From contig JAMPAZ010000005.1 in NCBI GenBank assembly GCA_023666965.1, forward strand, positions 1 to 41,344: a stretch of DNA of 41,344 nucleotides, read 5' to 3'. This stretch comes from Muribaculum sp. Its GTDB lineage: Bacteria; Bacteroidota; Bacteroidia; Bacteroidales; Muribaculaceae. Positions within the stretch are counted from its first letter, which is position 1; every line of letters begins with the position of its first letter. The notes beneath the pieces were generated by a model that saw only the letters and a list, made by a program, of their open reading frames with translations, was not told where the DNA came from and did no database searches. Below are positions 22,701-31,652 of the stretch, piece by piece. The position numbers were made by a program, and so were the translations under genes.

Positions 22701-25217
22701 CTATTTTTTTGAGGGGATGCGGAGCACGGTGAACGAATAGGGGGGAAGTGTCTTGGCGATTTTACCTGACGCTACTTTTGTCGAGGTCTCAACAGGGCGA
22801 GCTTCGGTGTCGTCGTAGTGTCCGGTCAATTCCCATCCTGATACTTCGCCATCGGAGATACAGGGTATTTCTGTGAGGTCTACCATTGTAGCTGCGCTGA
22901 CGGGCAACAGGTTCGCGATTTTGACGATATAGTCGCCCGAAGCATCGTCGCGTACGATTGATGAGCCGAGACGAACTTGGGCTTTATGGTGGTCTTTATC
23001 GGAGGCTGTCCATTCGGGAACGTAGGTTTGTGCGGGAATGTAGGTGGTTCCGGCATTTTGGCCGTAAAGCTGCTGTACGTAGTAGTCGACTGTCGGGCGT
23101 ATCTCGTTGTTGTTGAAGTATATGAGGTCGGGAGTCCATTGGGTGTGGTGCTCTTTGGCCAACAAGGGTGCATACGAGGTCATTTCCACGACATCTCCGT
23201 TGCGCTCCACGGAGGCGAGATAAAGGGCTTCCGATAACGCAGTCTCGATGGTGCTCTTGCGGTCAGGACGGTGTGATGCATATTCACCAAGGTAAACTTT
23301 GGTGGCATTGCGGCGGTAGTCGTCGTAATAGTCTTGATTATAGATGTACCATCCTGGGGCTACATAGTAGTGCTCATCGACGATTGGGATATTGAGTTCT
23401 TCGGCGAGTTTCCATCCTTCTTCATAATCGGTGCCTTCATAGAACGGGCCGACGGTGCCGACTACGGTCACTTCCGGATGTGCTTTTTGGACGGCATCAT
23501 AAATCATCTTGAATCGCGGTACGAATACTTCGGTAATCATATCTTCATTGCCTATACCGATGTATTTGAGGTTGAACGGCTCCGGATGGCCTGCTTCGGC
23601 GCGTTTTGCTCCCCATTTGGTGTTAACTCCTCCGTTGGCGTATTCAATGAGGTCAAGAACGTCTTGAACGTATGCGTCCATCTCTTCCATGGGTATGCCG
23701 CACTGCTGTCCGAAAGAAGTCACGGCATCGTGTGAGTGGTGAGCGGCGTGACCGGAATTTTGACAAGGAAGTCCGGCGGCCAAAACGGGGAGCGGCTCGG
23801 CATCAATGTCTTCGCAGAAGAGGAAGTATTCGTGGTAGCCGAGTCCTCGGGTCTGATGGTAGCCCCAGAGATTGCTGAGCGGTTTGCGGGCTTCAAGCGG
23901 GCCTATTGAGCCTTTCCAGTCGTAGATGTTGTCAACGCCATTGCCGTGGGCGACGCAACCTCCCGGGAAGCGTACAAATTGCGGCTTTAGGTCGGCTAAA
24001 GTCTGGGCCAAATCTTGGCGAAGGCCGTTTTTACGGCCTTTAAAGGTGTTGCGCGGGAACAACGACACCATGTCGAGGTTGTAAGTGCCTGCGTTTTCGG
24101 GGGCAATTTTTAGTCGGGCATCGGAACAGCTGCTTTCGGCGGTCATAGGTGCCTCTAAAGTCTGCCACTTTGCCGAACCCTTGGCATCTAAAGTCGCGGT
24201 TGCCAATGCATTGCCAAGTGTGTCCACTAAGCTTACGTTGATTTTCGCATCGGAAGCAGTGCGCAGACGCAACGACAGATCGTAGGCTTCTCTGGCTTTT
24301 ACCGGGATTCCGTCGAAACCGCTGTTGATGAGGGCCATACCCGGTTGAGTGACTTCGAGTGTTATATAATGCGGATTGTTAGCATGAATCGGATCTTCGG
24401 TGTTTATAGAGTGTTTGCCGCCGCCCTCTACAGTCCATGCCGTCATCGCATTCCAATTCTGGTCATTGCCTCGGTCGGTGGGAAGATATTCAAAGTCGCG
24501 GTTTTGAATAAGTTCGGCATAAAGTCCGCCATCGGCCGCATAGTTAATGTCTTCAAAGAATATGCCCATAAGCCTGTCGGTAATGGGATATGCTTTGGAC
24601 GGGTGAGCTTTAATCACATACGTGGGCGATTGCAATCCTGCGAAGCGTGAGGCATCGTCCTGCATACGCTCGCCATACAATCGCGACAAGGCATTGCGTT
24701 GATTTGTAAAGAGTTCGAGGTCGGATACCAATATGCCCGGCACACGGATGATATTTCCCATGACAGTGTCGCCGTTGACAACATATTCCGCCGATTTATT
24801 GCGGTCGGCGTCTGAGAGCATCTCATAGTGCTGGGGATACCATTTTTTCAGGTCGGGGGAGGATACCACGGCTAAGACAGAACCGTTGTTGTCGGCAATC
24901 CACTCTGCCGTCCATGTTCCGTCGGCGTTGTTTGTAAGTGTCGGATTATACATTTTTTTGTGGCTGCCCCATGGGCCGAAATCGGAGCTGACAAAATTGT
25001 AGTTAGGCCCGATGAGCTTCCAGTCCGAGCCGGCATCTGCGCGCCATGCCAGTCGAAGGCCGGAATTGCCCTTGGCGAGCGAGTACGCGATCATGTCTAC
25101 GCTGTCGGGCGGGGTCACTGAGTTGTCGGCTCCGGAGGCGGATGCCGATTTGCACTGTACCATTACCATGGCTAAAGCCGGCAACAATAGTGCTGAGGTA
25201 AGGTGGCTTAGTTTCAT
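22701..25217 (-). CDS. GH51 alpha-L-arabinofuranosidase (lipoprotein)
   Basis: This 838-residue enzyme is expected to release arabinofuranose from arabinan, arabinoxylan or arabinogalactan side chains. The signal peptide ends in a plausible lipobox at Cys22 (VMVQC), so it is probably membrane-anchored. An N-terminal extension (about 35-190) looks like part of a five-bladed GH43-like or glycan-binding fold. The GH51 domain starts near 195 (IFFEDINYAADGGLYAELIQNR). The acid/base is Glu558 in GIGNED, the nucleophile Glu645 in LGEYAS. The C-terminal jelly-roll ends in PPYSFTVLRI. The gene follows the BNR_4 gene by 48 bases and is probably the last gene of the rsmD-containing transcript. Confidence 0.93.
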   Translation of the reverse strand: MKLSHLTSALLLPALAMVMVQCKSASASGADNSVTPPDSVDMIAYSLAKGNSGLRLAWRADAGSDWKLIGPNYNFVSSDFGPWGSHKKMYNPTLTNNADGTWTAEWIADNNGSVLAVVSSPDLKKWYPQHYEMLSDADRNKSAEYVVNGDTVMGNIIRVPGILVSDLELFTNQRNALSRLYGERMQDDASRFAGLQSPTYVIKAHPSKAYPITDRLMGIFFEDINYAADGGLYAELIQNRDFEYLPTDRGNDQNWNAMTAWTVEGGGKHSINTEDPIHANNPHYITLEVTQPGMALINSGFDGIPVKAREAYDLSLRLRTASDAKINVSLVDTLGNALATATLDAKGSAKWQTLEAPMTAESSCSDARLKIAPENAGTYNLDMVSLFPRNTFKGRKNGLRQDLAQTLADLKPQFVRFPGGCVAHGNGVDNIYDWKGSIGPLEARKPLSNLWGYHQTRGLGYHEYFLFCEDIDAEPLPVLAAGLPCQNSGHAAHHSHDAVTSFGQQCGIPMEEMDAYVQDVLDLIEYANGGVNTKWGAKRAEAGHPEPFNLKYIGIGNEDMITEVFVPRFKMIYDAVQKAHPEVTVVGTVGPFYEGTDYEEGWKLAEELNIPIVDEHYYVAPGWYIYNQDYYDDYRRNATKVYLGEYASHRPDRKSTIETALSEALYLASVERNGDVVEMTSYAPLLAKEHHTQWTPDLIYFNNNEIRPTVDYYVQQLYGQNAGTTYIPAQTYVPEWTASDKDHHKAQVRLGSSIVRDDASGDYIVKIANLLPVSAATMVDLTEIPCISDGEVSGWELTGHYDDTEARPVETSTKVASGKIAKTLPPYSFTVLRIPSKK

Positions 25218-25265
25218 TTAGTTGGATGATTTTGGTTGATTGTTATGAAAAGTCGATGATTTTGG

Positions 25266-26591
25266 TTATTTGCTGATTTCAAGGACATAAACCGGCTGAG
25301 GGTCGTTTTGGATAGTGGTTTCGCCGTCGCCCTGCACGGTCGGCTGCACGAATACGTGGAGTTTGCGGTGGCGTTTCCACATTTCGGTGTCAAGCGAGGG
25401 TTCCCATGCGTCTACGGCAAAGTCGGTGAGATCGGTGAGTCGCCAGTTGCCCATTGCGCCATCGGCGGTGTGTGCAAGTGTCACTTTGCTTCCTCTCTCT
25501 TCGTCGCGCATCAGGTAAAGAATGTCGTTGCCGTCAACCACCATCCGGGGTCTTGCTATCGGAATCATTTTTGTCCCGCCTCCGGAGAGCGAGAATGGCT
25601 TGGTGCGCTCGCCTATTTGTCGCGATTGCCATGCGTTGCCGTCGTGCCAGACCAGTCTGTATTGAGGCACCTCGCTGTCGGTATCGCGCCAATAGGTGGC
25701 TATATAGGGGTTGCCGTCGGCATCGGCGCTCATACTCGTCTGATTGATAAGCTCGGAGTTCTGAGGTATTCGGCAGGCATATTCGGCGTTTGACAGGGTG
25801 ATGGGAAGATCGTATTTAGAGCCGTCTGAGCGTTCCCATGTCACGCCGTTGTCGCGCGAGCGGGCATAGCAGAGGTCGTGGTTGGTCTCGACAAGCCAAG
25901 TCTCACGCCAGACCCACGACACATGTATGGTCCCTTCTGCATCGACATAGAGTTGCCAGTAGGCATTTCGTTGATCCTCTCCGTCAATCAGAATGTCCTG
26001 AACCCGGCTCCATGACTTATTGGCCACGTCGTAGCGGTTCATTACGAGGTTGCCTCGACCCGAGGATCCGGATCTGTAGGCAAACAAGATGTCGCCCCCT
26101 TTTAGTGTATAAAATTCCGGATACGTTACATTGTCCTCGTCTATGCCGGTCATTGGTTGCAGCTCGCCTAATTCAAGACTTCCCGGTGCTGTTGAGCGGC
26201 AATATTTTAGTGGATGTCCGTGGTGGTCGAACGATAGATGCAGATAGCCGTCGCCGTCCACCGCCATACTGATGACGTTGTGTGCATCGTTTACGTTTCC
26301 GACATATTGCGTGCGGTTAAGAGTCCAGACCGTGTCGTTGAGATTGCGGCATCCGAGTGTCAGATAGCCGTCAGCATCGTAGTAGCTGACATATTGCTTG
26401 CCGTCGTGGGTGGCCAACGGGCTGTTGCGGAAGACGGTGGTGTTTACCGAATTGTTTCCCCAGCCGTTGTCGGCTACTTTTACAAGTCTTGACGATATTG
26501 TCTTTTCGGCCTGTGCCTCAGGAGATGTCTTAATGAGAAAGGGGACGACGAGGAGCGCCGCCATAAGTGATAATGCGAGTGGTTTATTCAT
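25266..26591 (-). CDS. BNR_4 repeat (beta-propeller) exported protein
   Basis: This 441-residue protein has a signal peptide at about 1-28 (ending AQAEK). The body has the BNR_4 character: VNTTVFRNSPLATHDGKQYV, a blade with DGDGYLHLSFDHHGHPLKY, and HVSWVWRETW. Beta-propellers of this type occur in polysaccharide lyases, including families acting on rhamnose-glucuronate caps of arabinogalactan (PL27/PL42-like); the conserved SFDHHG and WVWRE stretches could form such an active site, but this is inference. Its ATG overlaps the rsmD stop codon (ATGA), so translation is coupled to the methyltransferase. The pairing with GH51 supports an arabinogalactan-type substrate. Confidence 0.85.
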   Translation of the reverse strand: MNKPLALSLMAALLVVPFLIKTSPEAQAEKTISSRLVKVADNGWGNNSVNTTVFRNSPLATHDGKQYVSYYDADGYLTLGCRNLNDTVWTLNRTQYVGNVNDAHNVISMAVDGDGYLHLSFDHHGHPLKYCRSTAPGSLELGELQPMTGIDEDNVTYPEFYTLKGGDILFAYRSGSSGRGNLVMNRYDVANKSWSRVQDILIDGEDQRNAYWQLYVDAEGTIHVSWVWRETWLVETNHDLCYARSRDNGVTWERSDGSKYDLPITLSNAEYACRIPQNSELINQTSMSADADGNPYIATYWRDTDSEVPQYRLVWHDGNAWQSRQIGERTKPFSLSGGGTKMIPIARPRMVVDGNDILYLMRDEERGSKVTLAHTADGAMGNWRLTDLTDFAVDAWEPSLDTEMWKRHRKLHVFVQPTVQGDGETTIQNDPQPVYVLEISK

Positions 26592-27133
26592 GAGATGCTG
26601 TTTATTTGGAAAATGGAAAAATTGACTGAACCGTATGCTCTGTGTTCGAGAAAGTGCGGCAACGATGAAAAGTCGTAGGCTTTAGAGTGCTCGACAATCA
26701 CAATAGTACCTTCTTTGAGCATGTCGCTGTTGAGTATGAGTCCGGGTATGTCGCCGAAGTTGGGCAGGTCGTAAGGCGGATCGGCGAAAATGATGTCGAA
26801 CTTCTTGTCGCAAGTGGCGATGAATTTAAATACGTCGCCACGAATCAGATTCAAGTTGTTCGCATTGAGTTGCTGCGCCACTTCTTTGATAAACCTATAC
26901 TGGGTGGCGGCTTTTTCGACGGCGGTCACCGACTTGCATTCGCGGGACAGAAACTCGAAACTGATGGCACCTGTTCCGGCAAAGAGATCAAGCGCATCGC
27001 GACCTTCGAGGTCAATCATATTGTCGATGACGTTAAATATGTTTTCTCGGGCAAAGTCGGTGGTGGGCCGTGCCGATATGTTAGTCGGAACATTGAAGCG
27101 TCTCCGACCGAATTTTCCTCTAATTATTCGCAT
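26588..27133 (-). CDS. rsmD: 16S rRNA (guanine966-N2)-methyltransferase
   Basis: This 181-residue methyltransferase modifies G966 of 16S rRNA using S-adenosylmethionine. It begins MRIIRGKFGRRRFNVP, the family's N-terminal signature. SAM-binding LDLFAGTGAISFE follows near residues 48-61, and the catalytic DPPY is in FADPPYDLP near 118-126. The length fits RsmD exactly. I chose the ATG at 27133; the much longer open frame to 27586 is read through the DUF3822 gene in another frame. It overlaps the DUF3822 gene by 10 bases and the BNR_4 gene by 4. Confidence 0.94.
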   Translation of the reverse strand: MRIIRGKFGRRRFNVPTNISARPTTDFARENIFNVIDNMIDLEGRDALDLFAGTGAISFEFLSRECKSVTAVEKAATQYRFIKEVAQQLNANNLNLIRGDVFKFIATCDKKFDIIFADPPYDLPNFGDIPGLILNSDMLKEGTIVIVEHSKAYDFSSLPHFLEHRAYGSVNFSIFQINSIS

Positions 27134-27963
27134 AGCATTGACAGTGTTAAATCGAGCGGAGCGTCTTTGACTGACGCGCCGAAGCGTATGACAGGAGGGG
27201 GGAGAACCAAGGGCATGACATAGCCGAGATATTCCCTTAGGACGGGAGTGATTTTCTCGCGGAGAGCCGTGTCGCCGGAGATGAAAAGTTCGCCGCTTGT
27301 CTGCTCGATGCCGAGAGCGGAGCGTGTAGACATGATATAGTAGACGGCATCCATGGGGTCGGAATATGTGAATGTGTTCAGCAGCGAAAGTCCGTTGTCG
27401 CCGAATATGGCAATGTCCATGCTGTCGTCGTGCAGATGGACGTACATTTTTCCCGGCATCCCATAGAGGGCCAACTTTACGAAATGAGATGCCAATACCC
27501 CCAAAGAGTGGCTGATGGAGGGATTGTTGAAAGTGCGTCGGATGAAATCGACAAGGTCGCGTTCTTCTTTGACCATCAACGTGCATTCTGCCCCTTTAAT
27601 CGGCGATTCGTAAGTGGTAAGAGTTTCTGATCCGGCGTTGGCAATGGATGCATTGACCACGGATTCACAAAATTCAGCACTTTCACTGACGGCTTCGTCG
27701 GGTAGAAGGACGAATGATGTCGACCTCAGCGACACCTCGACTTTTGCGAAGTCAGAGAGCAAAATCGGATTGCTGTATATGATTTCTTCCAATGCTTTTG
27801 CCGTGGATCCGAGGTTCTGGTCAAGTTTGAATGTGGTGTATAACGGCATGTCGGCCAATTGATCTTTTACCATGACATGCAATGTGCTCCGGTCAAGGCT
27901 TAGCCCTAACCGTGACCGTTGCGGCGATTTAATCGTGTCTTTATCTAAGATAGCTGATGCCAT
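27124..27963 (-). CDS. DUF3822 family protein
   Basis: This 279-residue soluble protein has no signal peptide and no membrane helix. The overall pattern (LSLDRSTLHVMV near the N-terminus, then YVHLHDDSMDIAIFGDNGLSLLNTF in the middle and LFISGDTALREKI later) is that of DUF3822, which is usually found directly before rsmD in Bacteroidetes. The alternating strands and GDN/SGD turns suggest an ASKHA (actin-like) fold, although this is only inference. It overlaps rsmD by 10 bases, indicating translational coupling and perhaps a role in ribosome maturation. It starts 48 bases after the Ig-like lipoprotein stop. Confidence 0.85.
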   Translation of the reverse strand: MASAILDKDTIKSPQRSRLGLSLDRSTLHVMVKDQLADMPLYTTFKLDQNLGSTAKALEEIIYSNPILLSDFAKVEVSLRSTSFVLLPDEAVSESAEFCESVVNASIANAGSETLTTYESPIKGAECTLMVKEERDLVDFIRRTFNNPSISHSLGVLASHFVKLALYGMPGKMYVHLHDDSMDIAIFGDNGLSLLNTFTYSDPMDAVYYIMSTRSALGIEQTSGELFISGDTALREKITPVLREYLGYVMPLVLPPPVIRFGASVKDAPLDLTLSMLCE

Positions 27964-28011
27964 GGTTGATAATGATTGGTTTTCTGATATGGCCGGAAGT
28001 CGGTAAGCGTA

Positions 28012-30135
28012 TTATCGACGGAGATTATTAAAGTAGTTATAGTCGCCCACATTGCTTGTGCCGTTTCGATTACCCGGACCGAAGAAGTCGCCGTCGTAAC
28101 CGTAGTCGTCTTCTTCGTCTTCGTCTTCGTAATCGCCGTCCTCGTCGTCCTTGACATATGAGCCGTCGGGGTTGCGTCGGCGTTTTTTCTTTTCCTTGGG
28201 CTTGTTTTTAACCAACTCCTTGGGTTTCTGCATGTCGACGGCTGTTTCGTAAATGTCCCACGATTGTTCCACGTCCCAATTCTTTTTTAAAGTGAGCTTT
28301 TTGGGGAAGTAGAACATCTCTTCGGGCTGAATTTGCTCTAAAAGATTTCCGGTATCGTATTTGCCGTTTCCGTTGCGGTCGATGAACAGTCGGGCGTAAA
28401 TGTCACCCGGCTGCAGGTAGGGAAATTCAGCCATGCCATTTTTCAGTGGCGCACTCATGAGCGGCTTGTCGTCTTTACCGATAATTTCCACTATGGCTGA
28501 ATCTCGGACTCCGGTCACGTTGAAGTACAGTGCAGAATAATCTTCGAGGGCTTTGGTGGTAAACTCAAGAGTGTATGGCTTATTCCATTCGTCGTATATG
28601 CCGACTAACGCGGCGGAGTCGACCGAAAGCCTGTATTTCGTTGCCGGCTCCCATTTGTAGTCCATGTGGTATTTTAAGACTCCTAAGCCTAAAGTGTCTT
28701 CGAGCATCAACTCCGGAGCCGCAATGGTGTCCCAAAGCGTATCGCGTTGCACTTCAAAATGGATGCCTGAACGAATAATCGTGTCGAGAGGCTGGTCTAC
28801 GGAGAATCTTAACGGCAGATACACCTCCTGAGTGGAGCTTCCTTTCGACTGAAAGTTGAGGAACGTCAAATCCGGTCCGATGAGCGAATCGAGCATAAGC
28901 GTGTCGCGCAGTAGCGGATTGAGGTAAAGGGTGTCTTCGCGAAGAGTGTCAGGCAGAAGCGACTGGGCCATCTTCAAACGGCGTTTCTCTTTGGCTTCCT
29001 GCATGGCCTTTTGTTGCTTCTTTGCATCCTTTTTGCTTACGTGCGGAGCCTTGTAAACGGCTCTGACAGTGTCGTCGCCCCAAGTGAGCATTTGCGCCGT
29101 GTCGGTGCGGAGATAGTGCATGGCCAGCAATAGCGTGTCCTGGGCTAAAAGTGTTGTGTCGGTGATGAAATACTCAAGTGTGTCGCGGGTGGGATTTGAG
29201 TTAAGTTTTGCCCACTCTCGGATATTAAGTCCGGCAAGGGGGCCGTTGGCAATTGTGATTTCGGGCAACGTGTCTGAAGGAGCGCCCAGATTAATCAACA
29301 ACTGTCTTCTCGTAGGGCGAGAGTAATCTTTGAGATACTGCGACTTATAACCTTCGTTAAACCAAGTTAAAAGAATGTCGTCTGGCGAGTAGAAGCGGAG
29401 TGTCCGGAATATTACCGAATCTTGTCCGACCTCGTTCGTAACCGTATCGGCCACTACTGAATCGCGTATCGACGGGGATATTGTCATATCGTAAAAGGCA
29501 ATGTCCTCAGTTCGATCCCAGTGGAAATCGCGGTTTAGGTCGTTGAGTGCAAATATGCGGTATTCTCCGGGTTTTAGTCCGCGAATTGTAAATTGACCAA
29601 GCTGATTGGTTTTGGCGATTCGCTCCATCGGAAGCGTTGTTATAGCTGTGTCGGAAAGGTTGCTGTAGACACCCACGAGCATCCCTTGTGCCGGTTCGAG
29701 GGTGCCGGCTTCAAATACCATTCCTGATATTCGCATTGAGTCTATCGAATCGCCTGTAGAGAAGTCGATGGCAAATCCGTCGAGTACATTGCTCTCGTTT
29801 AGATCTCGTATGGCGTCGGAAAAGTCGATGGTATAAGTGGTGTTTGGTATCAGAGTGTCACGTAGTTCGACCGAGACTCTATGACCGTTGGCCGTAATTG
29901 CGGGCATTGTCTTTTGAGCCGGGGATACAACCACTTTATTCATGACATCCTCGACCTGGACATTTTCGTCAAACTCAATGGATATGCGGTTACGGGTCAC
30001 ATTCTTTTCTCCAATGGAAGGATTGCTTCTGATGAATTTAGGTGGCACATAATCGTATTCGCCACCACCAGGACGCCCGATGGAAGCACATGCGGCCAAT
30101 ATAAATAAAGCCCCGACAACCAGAAGTAGACGCAT
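28012..30135 (-). CDS. Lipoprotein with SbsA-type Ig-like domain and acidic tail
   Basis: This 707-residue protein has a lipoprotein signal peptide with lipobox LAAC at about Cys16. The first domain (about 30-135) is a Big_5/SbsA Ig-like fold (PPKFIRSNPSIGEKNV, later FDENVQVED). A carboxypeptidase-regulatory-like strand segment follows (IRGLKPGEYRIFALND). The C-terminal 60 residues are extremely acidic (DDEDGDYEDEDEEDD), then Asn/Gly-rich. It is common in Bacteroidales as a single-copy gene of unknown role. I chose the ATG at 30135 because the predicted transcription start (near 30158) coincides with the other ATG at 30159. Confidence 0.85.
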   Translation of the reverse strand: MRLLLVVGALFILAACASIGRPGGGEYDYVPPKFIRSNPSIGEKNVTRNRISIEFDENVQVEDVMNKVVVSPAQKTMPAITANGHRVSVELRDTLIPNTTYTIDFSDAIRDLNESNVLDGFAIDFSTGDSIDSMRISGMVFEAGTLEPAQGMLVGVYSNLSDTAITTLPMERIAKTNQLGQFTIRGLKPGEYRIFALNDLNRDFHWDRTEDIAFYDMTISPSIRDSVVADTVTNEVGQDSVIFRTLRFYSPDDILLTWFNEGYKSQYLKDYSRPTRRQLLINLGAPSDTLPEITIANGPLAGLNIREWAKLNSNPTRDTLEYFITDTTLLAQDTLLLAMHYLRTDTAQMLTWGDDTVRAVYKAPHVSKKDAKKQQKAMQEAKEKRRLKMAQSLLPDTLREDTLYLNPLLRDTLMLDSLIGPDLTFLNFQSKGSSTQEVYLPLRFSVDQPLDTIIRSGIHFEVQRDTLWDTIAAPELMLEDTLGLGVLKYHMDYKWEPATKYRLSVDSAALVGIYDEWNKPYTLEFTTKALEDYSALYFNVTGVRDSAIVEIIGKDDKPLMSAPLKNGMAEFPYLQPGDIYARLFIDRNGNGKYDTGNLLEQIQPEEMFYFPKKLTLKKNWDVEQSWDIYETAVDMQKPKELVKNKPKEKKKRRRNPDGSYVKDDEDGDYEDEDEEDDYGYDGDFFGPGNRNGTSNVGDYNYFNNLRR

Positions 30136-30164
30136 ATATTTCCCGTCATTACCTTTCATAAAGA

Positions 30165-30172
30165 CAAAGGTA
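30165..30172 (-). promoter_or_regulatory. Promoter -7 box of the Ig-like lipoprotein operon
   Basis: Minus-strand TACCTTTG matches TAnnTTTG. Transcription would start near 30158 and may continue into DUF3822, rsmD, BNR_4 and GH51. Confidence 0.5.
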
Positions 30173-30193
30173 AGATTTTTTCTCCATTTTTAG

Positions 30194-30223
30194 TTGACAA
30201 TTCATAAAAAAGTATTAACTTTG
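30194..30223 (+). promoter_or_regulatory. Promoter of the tRNA-Pro gene
   Basis: TTGACA (30194-30199) is followed by TAACTTTG (30216-30223), 19 bases after the TTG. It is the cleanest Bacteroidetes promoter in the window. Start predicted near 30230, just before the tRNA. Confidence 0.75.
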
Positions 30224-30240
30224 CCTCCGCAAATCGCGCT

Positions 30241-30313
30241 CGGGGTGTAGCACAGTTGGCAGCGCGCCACGTTCGGGACGTGGAGGTCGGAAGTTCGAGT
30301 CTTCTCACCCCGA
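30241..30313 (+). tRNA. tRNA-Pro (anticodon CGG)
   Basis: The acceptor arm CGGGGTG pairs with CACCCCG. The anticodon stem CCACG/CGTGG encloses the loop TTCGGGA, giving anticodon CGG, which reads the proline codon CCG. The T arm contains GTTCGAGT. The discriminator base is A, and CCA is not encoded (CTA follows). It has its own promoter and is followed within 70 bases by a hairpin terminator inside a repeat copy. Confidence 0.95.
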
Positions 30314-30330
30314 CTAAAACTTAAATGGAG

Positions 30331-30496
30331 CTGTGTAAAAATAGCATTTGCTTCTGAAAAAAGCTTGAAAATCGTATAGCCGGGTAAAGCGGTCGTCAGA
30401 CCGATTTGCCCGGTTTTATGTTGGAGTAGTAAGCGAAATCTGTAAAGATTTTTTATCTGGTTTTCAGTTGCGATAATTCCATTTTGACACAGCCTC
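30331..30496 (+). repeat. Hairpin repeat copy left of the acyltransferase gene
   Basis: It starts with a degenerate GCTGTGTAAAAATAGC, contains the CCGGGTAAAGCGGTC hairpin and the GCGAAATCTGTAAAGATTT arm, and ends TTTTGACACAGCCTC. About 115 bases are near-identical to the reverse complement of the copy at 31653-31809. Confidence 0.75.
30380..30417 (+). terminator. Hairpin terminator after tRNA-Pro
   Basis: CCGGGTAAAGCGGTC and GACCGATTTGCCCGG pair around GTCA, followed by TTTTATG. It is carried by the repeat. Confidence 0.6.
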
Positions 30497-30596
30497 ATCG
30501 TGTGGTCGGCTTCTTTAGTTGAGGCCGATGGCGGGTGGCTAAAGTCATATTCATTCGCTACGATAGGTACGTTAAACAAGAAACTTGAGGATAAGT

Positions 30597-31652
30597 ATGA
30601 ACGGGAAGGTAGATGAGCCGCTTGTTTTCCATTCCATTTCCCACGACAACAATATGAATGTCGTGAGATACTATCTGAGCTTCTGTGTCCTGCTTTCCCA
30701 TGCCGCGATTTTGACGGGCATGCATTATCCGAGTCTGCAAAGTGTTAATGCTGTTGTCGGCTGTTTCTTTGCGCTGAGCGGATTTCTGATGTTTCCGTCG
30801 TTTGGTCGACACCGGGACATGAAAGGATACCTGATCAGAAGAGCCCGAAAGATACTTCCATCGTATATTTTCATAGTCGTTCTTGCCGCTTTTGGACTTG
30901 TTTTCGTCAGCCAACTGTCGGTCGGCGATTATTTCTGTTCAACGGGATTGTATAAGTATCTTGCGGCTAATCTGACATTTCTTAATTTCCTGCATCCCGA
31001 CCTGCCGGGCGTGTTTAAAGGCGCTAATTTTACGACTGATGCAGTCAACGGTGCGTTATGGACTATGAAGGGGGAATGGGTGTGCTATCTTACTGTTCCT
31101 ATGGTCTACCGATTGGTGGGATTGTCAGGCCGCATGAGAGGCCTTGCTTTGCTGTGGGGAATTGTGGCACTTTGTATAGTGGTGCGTCTAATTTTGTTGA
31201 GCATGGCTCCTGACGAATATTCGGTGTATGCGTTTCTGGCGCGGCAGTTTGGCACTGTTTTGGTGTTTTTCTATGTCGGAGCGTTGATTAATGCCTATTG
31301 GACAGCGTTTTTGAAGTATAAATGGGTGATTTTATTGGCTGATATTATAATATTGGCACTCTGTTCTGACAGCGTATTGTATTATGTGGTGTTACAGCCG
31401 TTTGTCGCGGGATCGCTTGTCTTATGGATCTCATTGGTGGGCAGCTGGGGCGCCAAGCTAAGTCGCGGCGACGATATATCGTATGATATATATTTGTTCC
31501 ATTTTCCTGTTATTCAAGTGGCCGTTTACTTTGGACTTCCGGAACTGTTAGGGCCGGGATGGTTTTTGTTGTCGGTAGTTGGCGCAACTGTCGTGCTCGC
31601 GATATTTTCGTGGAATGTAGTAGCGCGTCGTTTCCAACCTGCGAGACGATAA
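30597..31652 (+). CDS. Membrane-bound O-acyltransferase (acyltransferase 3 family)
   Basis: This 351-residue protein with about ten hydrophobic helices belongs to the acyltransferase 3 (OafA/YrhL) family, which acylates sugars of surface polysaccharides, lipopolysaccharide or peptidoglycan. The diagnostic R-x10-H is present in VVRYYLSFCVLLSHA. FFALSGFLMFPSF and the RRARKILPSY loop are also typical. I chose the ATG at 30597 because GAGG lies 6 bases upstream; the open frame extends to a TTG at 30585. It is alone on the plus strand and enclosed by inverted repeat copies, the right one beginning immediately after its stop codon. The target glycan is unknown. Confidence 0.88.
   Translation: MNGKVDEPLVFHSISHDNNMNVVRYYLSFCVLLSHAAILTGMHYPSLQSVNAVVGCFFALSGFLMFPSFGRHRDMKGYLIRRARKILPSYIFIVVLAAFGLVFVSQLSVGDYFCSTGLYKYLAANLTFLNFLHPDLPGVFKGANFTTDAVNGALWTMKGEWVCYLTVPMVYRLVGLSGRMRGLALLWGIVALCIVVRLILLSMAPDEYSVYAFLARQFGTVLVFFYVGALINAYWTAFLKYKWVILLADIIILALCSDSVLYYVVLQPFVAGSLVLWISLVGSWGAKLSRGDDISYDIYLFHFPVIQVAVYFGLPELLGPGWFLLSVVGATVVLAIFSWNVVARRFQPARR

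Noticed and set aside
22701-26591. A polysaccharide utilisation locus around GH51 and BNR_4
   Set aside because: No SusC/SusD pair, hybrid two-component system or SusR-like regulator lies in the window.
26588-27586. 332-residue version of RsmD
   Set aside because: The first 151 residues are an out-of-frame reading of the DUF3822 gene; true RsmD starts at 27133.
30202-30579. Minus-strand reading frame of 125 codons
   Set aside because: It runs antisense through the tRNA-Pro gene and a repeat copy and has no start signals.
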